Part shown: positions 1 through 10,310 of the stretch, piece after piece
Position numbering within the stretch: the first letter of the stretch is position 1
Layout of the letters: each line of letters starts with the position of its first letter
Source: Mesodorylaimus sp. YZB2_4
Taxonomy: Eukaryota; Nematoda; Enoplea; Dorylaimida; Dorylaimidae
Reading direction: 5' to 3'
NCBI GenBank assembly: GCA_030248295.1
Contig: JASANH010000433.1
Location: 1 to 64,000 of the forward strand
DNA: 64,000 bases
Notes under the pieces: model-generated
The model's input: only the letters and a program-made list of their open reading frames with translations
Database searches by the model: none
What the model was told of the DNA's origin: nothing
Position numbers and translations under genes: made by a program

Positions 1-741
1 CATGCTTACACTCCTCCCATAAGTCCAACACATCCTCATCGGGTGCGTTTGTCAACACGGTTTTCAACGCCTGAAGAATGTCCCTGATGCACTCCTGCAA
101 ACACCGGTCCCTCACTAGAAAATCTACATCGAGCTTCCAATAAGAAGGGCCCCTTCTTACATTTGCAAATAAAAAATTAAATTCGAGCTCAAAGATTTTA
201 TGGTCCGACAGACCCGTATTAGTGAACTTATGTTTTACATATGATGCTACCACGTTTTCAGTGCCGTAAATTCTATCAAGCCGTCCCTGCGTCTTGGTGC
301 TATGGGCAAGATGAGAGAATTCCCTGGCCTTTGCATGATGAGCCCGAAAGATATCATGCAATTTAAATTTCGAAGAGATAACCCGAAATTCTTTCAGTCC
401 CACCTCGGGGTACTGCGTGAGATGACTGCGGTCCAGCTCCTTACATTCCACGAAATTAAAATCTCCTAAGCAGACACACGCATCATGGTACCTGAATTTT
501 TGTAAAGCCGTCTCATACAATCTCACAAAAAACGCCTTCCTTGGCTGCTCCTGAGCTGGTGCATAGACCCCTAACAAAAGAAAGACCTTAGTCTCATATT
601 TGGCAGTCAATACTATGGCTCGACCTGGCACACTTGTGATTCGAGTTATATACGAAAACAAAGCTCTGCGATTCACCAGAATACACACACCCGCACTATG
701 CTCATCCGAGAAGGAATGAGAGATTCTAAATTTAGATTTAG
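1..741 (-). mobile_element. LINE endonuclease fragment, 5'-truncated
   Basis: Reading the minus strand from about 741 down to the window edge gives one uninterrupted frame. It resembles the apurinic-type endonuclease (EEP fold) domain of non-LTR retrotransposons. In order it shows SDEHSAGVCILVNRR, LLLGVYAPAQ, CLGDFNFVE, the RLDRIYG type of segment and a TGLSDHKIFELEF segment. These match the family's active-site blocks (GVYAP, GDFN, SDH). The element continues leftward out of the window toward its reverse transcriptase. The N-terminal part of the domain is missing and the break falls exactly where the duplicated PP1 segment begins, as expected for a 5'-truncated LINE insertion or a recombination joint. 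The frame is still open, so the copy is fairly young. The LINE clade cannot be assigned from this fragment. Confidence 0.8.
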
Positions 742-922
742 AGGCCTTTATACTCGCTCCGCCCATTTAGGGGGGCCACAGGGCGACCCCATAAGGAATC
801 TGATGTTGCGCAACAGTTTGGAGTTTACAGTACCAGTCAGGGGCGACCTAATCTGCTGTAGTGATGCAGGGTCTTGATGATTGGTCGAAAGCTGGGCTAC
901 TTTACAATGACAGTCCAACCAC

Positions 923-2431
923 ATGTCTCGCCGCATAAACTGCAATGTTGGATTGTCGAGCGTGGAGTACAGCCGGTCTGGAATCGTGTTCCGAAGTATG
1001 GCGGCGAAGGCAGATTCTCCGAAGGCGCAAACGGACCCGCCCAAGGCGCAGACAGACTCGCCCAAGGCGCAAACGGACTCGCCCAAGGCGCAAACGGACT
1101 CGCCCAAGGCGCAAACGGACTCGCCCAAGGCGCAAACGGACTTTCCGAAGACGCAACTGACGGATGAGCAACTAAAGATGGTCAAGAGGATGAAGAAAGC
1201 CATCAAGGAAAGTGCGGCCAAGAAAGCACCATCTGACTTATCGAGTCAAGAAATCGCAACGTTGCTCAGTTGGGTCATGACCGTCTTCGAGAAACAGCCG
1301 ATGCTGGCCGAAATTTCGACGCCGATTTTTGTCTGCGGAGATGTTCACGGTCAAATCGTCGACGTTCTACGCCTCTTCACCGATAACGGATGGCCGCCGC
1401 TGAGGCGATATCTCTTCCTCGGTAAGCAATCATCGCTCACTTATGAAACCTGGTTGCCTGGTCGAGGCGAGCGCGGGCTGACTTTCACCGATGTTTGCAG
1501 GTGACTATGTGGATCGAGGTCCGAACAGCGTGGACACGATCGTTCTTTTGTTTTCGCTCGAGCTCCGATTCCCCGACGATGTGTATCTGCTGCGTGGTAA
1601 TCACGAAACAAAGCCAGTCAATGCCGTGTACGGTTTCAAGGACGAGTTGCAACAACGATTTCCGTCAACAACTGGACCCGATGGAAAACCGTTCGAAGTT
1701 GGCGCAAACTTGTGGAAATACTTCAACGTAAGTGCATGATTTATTTTGATTTTTTAATCGTAAGAATGTTTCAGAACGTGTTTGCGCAAATGCCACTGGC
1801 GGGTCTGGTCGATGGAAAAGTCCTGTGCATGCATGGCGGTATTTCTCCCGACCTGAAAAGTTTGGACCAGATTCGCCAAATACCGAGGCCGCTGACCAAG
1901 ACACCGCAGAAGGGACTCATAGCCGATCTGCTCTGGGCTGATCCAAAAGCGGGCATTGGTGGTAAGCGGCCAAGAAATAAATCGATTCGAATATTTGCCG
2001 AGTCCGTTTTGCAGGATTCCAAGACAGCAAACGCGGTGCGTCGGTCGAGTTCGGGGAGAAGGCGGTGATCGACACGTGCGAGGAGCTACAGCTGGACATG
2101 ATTTGCCGAGCTCATCAAGTACATACATAGTCAATGTCACTTGTCTTTGTCCCTCGATGTGACATGGCCTTTCCAGGTCGTCATGAACGGTTACGAATTC
2201 TTCGCCGGTGGAAAATTGATCACGTTGTTCAGCGCGCCCGACTACTGTAATCAGTACGAGAACGACGGAGGCGTCCTGTTTATCGGACACGGTCTGGACT
2301 GCAAGATCAAGGTAAGCCGCGTCAAATCACTGCTTGCAAGTTGTCGTAATAGTTTTGCATTTTCGTTGCAGGGTTTGAAATCTTCGAAGAAGGTCAGCTC
2401 AGCACCGGCAAAAGGAGCAGAAGCGAAATGA
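923..2431 (+). CDS. PP1-like Ser/Thr protein phosphatase, copy A
   Basis: Metal-dependent Ser/Thr phosphatase of the PPP family, PP1-like. Six exons: 923-1421, 1501-1727, 1775-1961, 2015-2118, 2177-2311 and 2372-2431, joined by GT-AG introns of 46-79 bp, give 403 residues. A second in-frame ATG at 998 starts directly before the repeat region and may be the real start (378 residues). Residues about 32-80 are seven 7-residue repeats around SPKAQTD. The catalytic core follows with every signature: VCGDVHGQ, GDYVDRG, LLRGNHE, CMHGGIS, ICRAHQ and FSAPDYC. The NAVYGFKDELQQRF insert and LWKYFN resemble the divergent nematode PP1 family. The C-terminus is short and Lys/Ala-rich. No catalytic residue looks lost. 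Partner proteins cannot be inferred. A near-identical copy lies at 29959-31467. Confidence 0.93.
1016..1162 (+). repeat. 21-bp coding tandem repeat (SPKAQTD x7)
   Basis: Seven consecutive 21-bp units encode SPKAQTD. The four central units are almost identical, and the first, second and last are diverged. The unit length keeps the phosphatase frame. Each full unit carries a Ser-Pro-Lys site of the proline-directed kinase type, which is a motif-level observation only. The repeat is open in several frames on both strands, so it generates spurious overlapping ORFs. Confidence 0.9.
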
Positions 2432-2830
2432 GTCGATGTCGTGTGATGCACCCTCAACGTGAATGACAATGTGCTGAAGGTGATGAACATGTGCGTCCCC
2501 ATCACGCATTAATGAGAAGCCAATGTGCCTGCCAGTCTGCCAAGTTCAGAGACCCCCTCCTTCCCAAAGGGACCACTCAACTGGTGGTGCACTGAGCGAG
2601 CACCCGAGCCGTTGTTTTGAACGAGCAGCATCAGTGGAAGGGAATGAAAGGAAATTGAGAAAGTAAATAATACTACAGCCAAAGAAAGAAAGAACATAAA
2701 AATAAAAGAGATGAGTGAAGGGTCAGGCCGGTTGGACAGTCACTGGCGTTCGCGATAAAGAAACACACAGAGCGAACCTTGCGGCTTATCCTGCCAAGAC
2801 ACATTGCTGCTCACATTGCATACATGCGGA

Positions 2831-3655
2831 AGATCGTCTCCCTGCCCTGAGGGCGAGCACTCCTCGTGACCATCTTCACGTGGAATCTATACCGTCTCAC
2901 AACACGTCACTAGTCATCCGCAGAAAGTCACTTCCGAGTCTCATTTTGGCGAAAATATTTGCCTCATTTCTCATTTATGTTCCTTTTTAAAACCGATGGG
3001 GCGAATTGGCTTGTGATACCCCCACTTACGAGCCTTCGCACTCTTGCACACACACAGTAATGCATGGCGATGTCTAACAATCCTAGATCTTCCCTACTGG
3101 CACATCCACTGGCAAACCAAGTATACCTGCCCTCGAGTCGACTCATGGATGCTTTAAGTATAAACAAAATGGACGACGAGCGTTGACGCCCCTTGAGAGT
3201 CAACTAATCGAAGTCCCTTGCTGCTTCCGTCAAATAAGGGGATGATTGCTGAAAGCGTTCAAAGATAAACTTTCGCCGCAACTGCATGCTACACTACATT
3301 GTGCATTTTAACAAGGAAACGGGTATGCTGCGTTTAGAATTCTAAATACCCAAACCAAAATTCATGCCTGCAGAGCTCATAGCAGCCCACTCCGACAGAG
3401 TACTTCGATCGAGATGGAGGAGGGGTTGCGAATTATCCATTAAATTAATGCCAGCTAATGCAAACTCATGCATATCTTTGCCATTGCATGCTCATGCATG
3501 GATTTGCAAGCTTCACAGCACATGCGCGGGTGGGTAAGCGGAAGGCGCAGGTTCTTACCCTTGAAAAGCTGCATGAGTGATAAACGGGTGCTCATGGTGC
3601 GAGAGGTCGAAAGACAGAGAACAAAGGACAGTCGTCACCCACGATCACTCGCTCA
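2831..3655. other. Intergenic, nothing recognised
   Basis: The region lies between the end of the duplicated segment and the Lys-rich ORF. I see no coding exon with splice signals, no RNA gene and no repeat matching other parts of the window. Confidence 0.5.
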
Positions 3656-4150
3656 TCACACGTCGACAGGGGCTTTTTTCAGCTGCGGCGGTGACAACGG
3701 ACCACCTTCGGGCACTTCGGCTCCATCTTTCTTGGACTTCTTGCCTTTCTCAGCCTTTTTGCCCTTATTGGACTTCTCCGATCGCTTCGATTTCTTTTCG
3801 CGGCACTGGTCTCTTCTCCCGCCTCCGATCCGCCCTTGGATTTCTTGCCGCGTTTCGACTTTTTCGACTTCTTTTTCTTCCCTTCGCCACCCTCCGGCGC
3901 CCCTGGTTCCGGCTCCAGCTTTAGCCCCTTTGCCCTTCTTCGACTTTTTGCTCTTCCTCTTAAAGCGCTCGACTTCTTTTTGTCCCCTTCTTCCCTCGCA
4001 GCGCCACCCTTCTTGCTGCCTTTCTTCCATTTTTTTAACTGAAAAAATGCAATCAAATTTGGCTGCACGTTATCAGATCAGACCCTTTCAGGATTAACCC
4101 TGTTTTTCTTGTTCGGTCCTCCTTCGTCGGCGCCCTCCTCTTCTCCCTCT
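3656..4150 (-). pseudogene. Lys/Arg-rich low-complexity ORF with frame break
   Basis: The minus strand encodes a very basic, low-complexity product. An upstream exon (about 4150-4093) reads into KEGEEEGADEGGPNKKNR. It is followed by an intron-like GTTAAT...TTTTTCAG and then LKKWKKGSKKGGAAREEGD in the next exon. Around 3800-3830 the Lys-rich character passes from one frame to another: the first continues as AAKRNRSDRR and the second as REKKSKRSEKSNKGKK, ending PPQLKKAPVDV and stop at 3656. A one-base frameshift (mutation or sequencing error) joins the two halves. The composition suits a nuclear or RNA-binding tail but no domain is recognised. It may be a live gene with an assembly error, so the pseudogene label is provisional. 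Confidence 0.45.
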
Positions 4151-4304
4151 TTGGGGCAGCGGCGTTGCGTCAGCGTCACTGGGCGGTGGCAGTTATTGCA
4201 CTGGCGGTGGGGTAGCGATCATTTGGTTGGCTCGATAATTATTCAGCCCGCAAATTCGACCGACGATGCGCGCTTGATCGCTGTTGGAAGTAGCTGATCT
4301 CATA

Positions 4305-4468
4305 TCTGATTGCCTCACATCACTCATGCCTCATACATTTCACGCAAGGTGCGCAGTTACGGGCGAGTGTTCGGCTCGCAGTCCAGTATCATTTCGTGTG
4401 TGATGTGCCTCTTCACCCTCGAGTGCACATACCTGCGTTTGGTGATGTGGCAAAATATAAACATGAGC
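4305..4468 (+). mobile_element. SINE family 1, copy a
   Basis: tRNA-derived SINE in plus orientation. The B-box-like sequence GTGTTCGGCTCGCAG is followed by the family's 3' block: CACCCTCGAGTGCAC, then GCGTTTGGTGATGTGGC, then an AACATGA end. The head with the A box is degraded. Other copies are at 10706, 18714, 19100, 35394 and 55339. Confidence 0.75.
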
Positions 4469-4760
4469 TGATTTGCGCCTTTTAATTACGGACTACTAAT
4501 TTTTATTATTTTTTTCCATATCTCGGTTTGGTGCGCCATACTCTCCAATGTACCTAATTGTGGAAGGACACTTATATCACAGAACAGGACGCGCTCACGG
4601 GCGCGGCTGGCCGTCCAATCAGACAGGCGACTTACTTTACATTCTCTGAGCAGAAGTACAGAAGGCATGATGAGGAACGAGTCATTCGAGCAAAGTGCGG
4701 TCGTCGAGGGCAGTCGGTTGTCGTTAAACCAGTTCGAGACTGTTGGAAGTAGGCTTGGTC

Positions 4761-6313
4761 ATGTCGCATACGTCGCACACGAACACGAGCGAAAAGTCGG
4801 ACGCGTCGGTGAGTACCTGATAAAGCTTGGATAACTTTCTGTGCTATTTTTATGCTTCCAGCTCGACATCGACAAGATCTTCTACCGAGACCTGCAGCGA
4901 CAATTCGTGGTCGATCTGCTGAAGAAAGAGGGCGACTTCCTGCTGCGTCGCGGATCGGACGGAGGAACTGTGCTCAGCGTCAACCACAATCACGAAATCA
5001 TGCACTTCAAGTTCGGCGAGCGACAGCGGGTAAGTGACTTGCACTGATGCTTAGGGTCAGGAAGATCAAAGCCTTTCGAAGGCTGCCCTAACAGCAGTCC
5101 CGATTTGTATTTACGCCTTTCAGGAGTACAAATTCGATGGCCCCGTGTTCAACACCCTACAAGGACTGCTGGCCCACTACTACCACACGCAGGATCCTGT
5201 GACGAAAGGGGGCCATTGCAAGTTGCTGACTCCGGTCATGGTCGAGTTCGAGTTGATCGATCCCAAGCGCGTGAAACTGGAGAAGCAGTTGGGCGCGGTG
5301 AGTTCTCGTTTGGACAAGAGCAACCCCAAATAAGCCAATGCGCTCATCATTTCAGGGAAACTTTGGCCAAGTGTGGCGTGCGAAACTGCAGCCGGCCGGC
5401 CGCAAGGGAAAAGAGGAGACGGTGGCCGTGAAGATCCTGACGGGAGACAGCTCGGAAAAAGATCGCAAGGAGTGCCTGGCCGAGGCGAAGATCATGAGCC
5501 TACTCGACCACGAGAATGTCGTCACCATCCGCGGAGTGTCGTTCGGTGCCGGACCGACGGGAGCGCCGCAGCTGCAGCTGATCCTCGAGTACTGCAATGG
5601 TAAGCGGACTGGCCGTGTGCTTCCTCAAATATCATTTTTACCCCTTTTTCAGCCGGATCGCTGGACAAGCTGTTGGAACAGGACAAGCTGACGGAGGAGG
5701 GCAAAGCGCGCGGTTTGCTGGACGCGGCCAAGGGCATGCAATACCTCCACGAGCGCGACATCATCCACAGGTAAGCCGAGGCTGCCGTTCGCCATCATTT
5801 GCAAAGACGGTATTTTCAGGGACATCGCTTCTCGCAACTGCCTGGCGCACAAGGTGGGCAGCCGGACAGTCGTGAAGATAGCCGACTTTGGCCTGTCGAG
5901 GATGGTCCCGGACCACTACGAACTCGCCACCAAGCGGAAGCTGCCCGTCTTCTCCATGCCGCCGGAGTCGTTGCAGACGCGTGAGTGGACGAAATCGAGC
6001 GACGTGTGGAGCTTCGGCATCCTGATTCTCGAGGTCAGTGCTTCTGTTGGACGTGCTGGCCTGAAATGCACGATTTCAGATGTACAACAAAGGCCGCAAT
6101 CCGTACGAGCAGTACTTCAACAGCAAGAAGATGGACGTGCGCGCCGTGATGAAGTATCTGCACGAGGGAAAGAGGGTCGACCCACCGCGTGGAATGCCGC
6201 CCGAACTGGCCGAAATCGCCAGCGCGTGCATGTCGAAGAACGCCAATCGACCGGCCATGGAACAAGTCGTCGACATGCTCAAGAAGTACGTCTCCAAGCA
6301 CCACGGCCGTTAG
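4761..6313 (+). CDS. SH2-domain tyrosine kinase (Fer/Fps-like), gene 1
   Basis: Cytoplasmic tyrosine kinase with an SH2 domain and a kinase domain and no FCH/F-BAR region, as in the small Fer-like kinases of nematodes. Seven exons: 4761-4808, 4862-5029, 5124-5297, 5356-5599, 5653-5770, 5820-6033 and 6080-6313, giving 399 residues. After a 16-residue leader the SH2 domain starts at LDIDKIFYRDL and includes GDFLLRRGS, where the Arg binds phosphotyrosine. The kinase domain shows the LGAGNFGQVW loop, VAVKIL lysine, EAKIM glutamate, IIHRDIASRN, ADFGLSR and DVWSFGIL. The usual APE motif is PPE (KLPVFSMPPES). All phases join cleanly and the start ATG is followed immediately by a short first exon, as in gene 2. 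Activity is likely, as the catalytic Lys, Asp and DFG are present. Confidence 0.93.
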
Positions 6314-8010
6314 TGATCGAGTGACGGGCCTTTTCGCGTGCTGATCGTATGCTGTGCCTGAGCGTGGTCCGATGATGGGTGTGTTGAAGAAGACAAAATG
6401 AGCTGGACCCCTTCCATCCTGCTGATTGTGAGATCAGAAAAGACAGTTCGCCTTCCAACCTCATGCACGCTTATCGCCTAGCTGTTTGCGAGCACTTCTC
6501 ATTCGCGCGCATTCGCGTGACCTTCGCACAAGAACGCACATTGGCAGCGCACAACCAAGGTCACGTTACGTAGAACCATGGACCAAAACATAGCTCGAAA
6601 AAGCAGACAAAATCGCTGCCGTTGCCTCTGGCATTCGGGGCAGAATACGGATCTTAAGGAAACAGAGTTAGTGACTTGGATCGAATACAAAGCGAAGTGC
6701 GGACTTAGCGTCGAAAAACGGCACAGGGGCCAAAGCCACTTTTCCACAAACGCACTTTCCCTTCGACTACATTATCTATTTTTAGGAACTTTTTCAAAGC
6801 GACCGTGACTGCGCGGTTGTCCATTTCTGCGGTCCGTCTTTGATCGATAGGACAACTTTGGCCAGCCAATCGATGGGTCACCCACGATCGCTGAGTCTCG
6901 AAAGAGAGACCTCACCAGTGCACTATTTTCAAGGCGAATCAGCTCGACTTATTCTTTTGCACTTTCAGGCCCCTCGACAACTTTTGGATTCCATGCAGGC
7001 ATTGGTCATAGCCCTTACTCAACGCTGCCCTTGCAGTAGCCCAGCGGGGAGCCTTCATTTTTCTTTCTGATGAAGTTTGCAAACCACAGGGTGTATCTCA
7101 CGCTATATTACAATCCTCCCAGGGCAAGGTGATCATCTGCAATGAAAGCGGCAGGAATCGCACGACTTTTCCCCAGTGCAGTTACTGTCGTACATTTGCA
7201 GTTATTCAGAGAAAGACCTCTTTTCCTTGCAAGGTCTGCTGGTATAATTGTGGGTGAGCACACGCTTGAAAAATTTCTTCTTACTATCATCAAGTGCAAT
7301 CGCTCTAGTGAACTGAATGGAAATCGCGAGGCCAACTGTTTCGAAGGAGCTTGTTTCTTGGCTAATTCCACTGAATCGAAGAATGCATTTCAAAAAGGGA
7401 GCAGATAAAACAGTCATGTTCCGATATGGACGCTTTTAGTACTTCTGTGGGTGCTGCTCAATCTCGGTGATGATTCAAATGTACAGAAAAAATCTGAGGA
7501 TAATTTCAAAAGATTGGCGACTATCAGGGAAAAAATAAAAATTTATGCCCGGCTCAGGTGATCGGAAGATACTGCCTACATCGCAAGGAAAATCGAAAAT
7601 GGTTTTATTTTACATCGTGACATCTTGAGAATTTTGTAAGACAAAAGCAGGATGCATTGCTAAGGCGCAGCAGCAACTCTGAAGCAGCCTCTCCTGAGAC
7701 CTACAGAACAGTACCTACACATTTGCAGCGCAATGACAAAGCCCCAGACCCAATAACGTTAGTGGTTCGCCAACTCCTCCGTAACATAGCCTGCAAAATG
7801 CACTATTACCATGATCTACAAGACTGAAGAAAGACGGCAGTGAACGGTGTGTTGTGCACCCGTAACATTGCCAGACTTTGATAGCACAATAACGTCTCTA
7901 CCCGCTGACCTCTCATTCTGCTCGTCCAGTGAATGCACATATTCATGACCAAGATTTAACAATTGAGGAACAACGATGTTCCGAAACCAAGGATCAAATA
8001 ACATTTGTGA
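6314..8010. other. Intergenic, nothing recognised
   Basis: About 1.7 kb between kinase 1 and the convergent acetyltransferase. It should contain both 3' UTRs. Small open frames here lack family motifs and splice support. Confidence 0.5.
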
Positions 8011-9006
8011 TCACACAGGCCAGTAGTCATGGAAAGAATATACACGTTCAAATCGGCAGTATTCCTTCACCACTTCGGCCCCTTTCCCGTATTGCCTTAT
8101 CTCACAATCGCATTGTTCAAACTTGAGCCTGTGCACAAAGTCCATCATGAGGTAGTTCTTGGCATCGAAAAATACATACAGCACTTCTTCGCGCCCACAT
8201 TCATTCACGAATACTCTTACAGCCTCAACCAGTAATCGTCTTGCAACTGTTTGATCATCGGCGTATAAAGGCACTAGGCCATAGAAGTCGGAGAATCGCC
8301 TCACGACACCAAACCCGATCACCTGTCCGTCAGACTCTCGTTTCGCCACTAATGTTCGCGCATACGGCTCGTCGGGCTTGGATTTGGCGCACCAAGCACG
8401 CAAGAATGGATCTCTATCCAATAAAAAGATTGATGATCGATCGTAGGCCAAAATCTCGGCAACATCCTGATCGGTATCCACAATCGATATTTTTATGGGT
8501 GAGTATTGATTGAATTGCATGAACTGATCACCGAGAAGATCAGGATCAGGTGCCCCAATATAGCCCAGTAGTTTGACCTCGAATCGATGAAATTGCGGGA
8601 ATAATAAAACAGCTTGCGCAGTAGCATTGCCCATTCCTGGACCACCCGAATAGACAGATCCGATTCGACGTATGATACCTCGATTTTGATATTCATCAAT
8701 TACGTACATATCGAATCCGAATGTGATTTTGTTGAGCGGCAATTCGTGCGAGCTGTCAAAAGCCACGATATCTCCTTTTTCATTCACAGCTACCATCCAA
8801 CGTCGATTGCTATTCAAATAGTAAATTTTCAAAATGTGCTCACCAACGTCGAAGTGCACACGAGCCAAAAGATCGTTGATTTGTTTCAAATCTTCTAAAC
8901 GAGTTGGTCGAAACTCGATTTTTTCAGTTCTGATCGATAATGCGTCGGATTTGGATGTTGTAGAATTTTGGTCATTTCCTATCGGGGATGTTGAATTTTG
9001 ATCCAT
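8011..9006 (-). CDS. GNAT-family N-acetyltransferase
   Basis: Single-exon gene of 331 residues from the ATG at 9006 (MDQNSTSPIGND). Upstream in-frame codons contain no other ATG. The N-terminal half resembles a GNAT fold: FRPTRLEDLKQINDL opens it and FGFDMYVIDEYQNRGI is the acetyl-CoA-binding strand-loop with the Gln/Arg-x-x-Gly-x-Gly region altered. The C-terminal half resembles the second acetyltransferase-like domain seen in animal and bacterial YitH-type proteins (DRDPFLRAWC, ARTLVAKRESDGQVIGFG, GLVPLYADDQTVARRLL). The substrate is unknown. No introns interrupt it although neighbouring genes are intron-rich. The Asn/Ser/Thr-rich first 35 residues look disordered. A decayed copy of residues about 40-75 lies just upstream at 9217-9330. 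Confidence 0.82.
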   Translation of the reverse strand: MDQNSTSPIGNDQNSTTSKSDALSIRTEKIEFRPTRLEDLKQINDLLARVHFDVGEHILKIYYLNSNRRWMVAVNEKGDIVAFDSSHELPLNKITFGFDMYVIDEYQNRGIIRRIGSVYSGGPGMGNATAQAVLLFPQFHRFEVKLLGYIGAPDPDLLGDQFMQFNQYSPIKISIVDTDQDVAEILAYDRSSIFLLDRDPFLRAWCAKSKPDEPYARTLVAKRESDGQVIGFGVVRRFSDFYGLVPLYADDQTVARRLLVEAVRVFVNECGREEVLYVFFDAKNYLMMDFVHRLKFEQCDCEIRQYGKGAEVVKEYCRFERVYSFHDYWPV

Positions 9007-9216
9007 GTTTGTTGGCGGAAAAAGGTTGTCAAGTGTTGCCGGCAATAAGAAGCAAGGCCTGCCTGATGCTCTAGGCTCCAAGAAAGTAAAGATGACGTGC
9101 GATGGGGAATGTTTGCCTTTCCTTATCAGGATGTACTTGCCGACCCCGAGTACAGGAGGTAGTGCCAGGCCCTTGTGTCGCTGTCAGTGCGTAACGGGTA
9201 CGAACATCCAACTTTA

Positions 9217-9330
9217 ACGTCGATTTCTGCTCAATTAGCAAATTTTCAAAATTTGCTATCGACGAAAGGTCGAAATGCACTTGAGCCAAAAGATCTTTGA
9301 TTTAATTCAAATGTTTAAAAGAGTTGGTCG
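9217..9330 (-). pseudogene. Decayed partial copy of the acetyltransferase N-terminus
   Basis: On the minus strand this stretch reads ACCAACTC, then an AT-rich section, then AAGATCTTTTGGCTC and GTGCATTTCGACC. It parallels the functional gene at about 8840-8905 over roughly 65 bases (LLAQVHFD against LLARVHFD). An in-frame stop occurs in the equivalent of the QIND segment. It is best read as a partial tandem duplication that has decayed. Confidence 0.75.
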
Positions 9331-10310
9331 CATTTTTGGTAGGCTTTGGAAGACTGTAAAACTTCTGTAGTAGTTTATACACAGAGAGAGACTCCTGTGT
9401 CTGAGACTGTCAAACACGTGCCGCACTGACATGCGTCGTGTAACCAGCGGAAGGGGGAGGCAGCATGGAATGCGCGTCGCCGGAAAAAAACCATCATTCT
9501 ATTGTGCCCACCAGTCCCGCCAAATTCAAATTGCTTTGACCGAATAAAAAAATGAAGAAAGCTTCAGCGCCATGATGCTTGTCATTACTTGACAATTTCT
9601 GTCATTTTGTACGATTGTTTTATGAGTACATGCTTTGCGATAGCGAAGAAAACTTAATTAGACACGGTCCGCTGTTCGATTTGCTTCGTTTCTTCCCTAG
9701 GCCCCTTTCCAGATTAAAACCACTTATGGCGTAATTCAAGGAGCCTGAGAATACCTGGTCGTGAATCTGATGATGACCATGTTTTCGGCGAAATGTACCA
9801 TCGCACAATAACACTATTAGTAGCTTAACTCGAAGAGTAACGGGGAAATCCTCGCGAATTTAAAGTTTTGATTCGTCGATGCTCTTTAGGCCTAAAGGGG
9901 GCCTAGAAAACATTTTTTGCACGGCAAAGTAGTCTTTTTCATCTTTAGCTGCAGTCATCAACCTACTGACAGTACATGCTGACCATGATCTACATGACAG
10001 AGGTTCACTGCCATATGAGCTCTTCCCACCTCTCATCCATTCCTTCGCGGCAGTTCCTGTAGCCCTCCTCCCAAAACAGTAGTCCTCCTAATGACCACAT
10101 GACAGCTTTACCAAATCCTGAAATATGACTATCCCAGGTTTACATCTAGTTTACATGAAATGTGTGAAACCGTCTTCTGCACAGACCGTACTAGGTTTGA
10201 AAGGAGAGTCCACAAGAGCACTACTCAATGCATGTATGAAAAAATGATGCCGTTTTCATCAAGTATTGTCTCATGTGTTTTTTGAGTAGTCCAGTACTCA
10301 TTTTGCCCCG
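9331..10310. other. Intergenic, nothing recognised
   Basis: AT-rich sequence between the acetyltransferase remnant and the 3' end of 7B2. No exon, RNA gene or window repeat was found. Confidence 0.5.

Larger units (their letters stand above)
742..2830 (+). repeat. Left arm of inverted duplication (PP1 gene segment)
   Basis: This segment recurs in inverted orientation at 29229-31648. From 742 to at least 2431 the two copies align position for position (left + right = 32390) with only scattered substitutions. Homology continues downstream with small gaps to about 2830. The left joint is sharp: base 742 pairs with 31648 and the flanks then diverge. This arm lacks the SINE found in the other arm and keeps the single empty target GTGGAAG at 2634-2640. 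Confidence 0.95.

Noticed and set aside
748..1221. Minus-strand ORF of 157 residues with VCALGES repeats, and other frames through the 21-bp array
   Set aside because: The 21-bp unit has no stop in several frames, so these are shadows of the phosphatase repeat region. They also recur in the inverted copy for the same reason.
9007..9081. N-terminal extension of the acetyltransferase to 9081
   Set aside because: The codon there is TTG and no ATG occurs between it and 9006. The conserved domain begins well after 9006.
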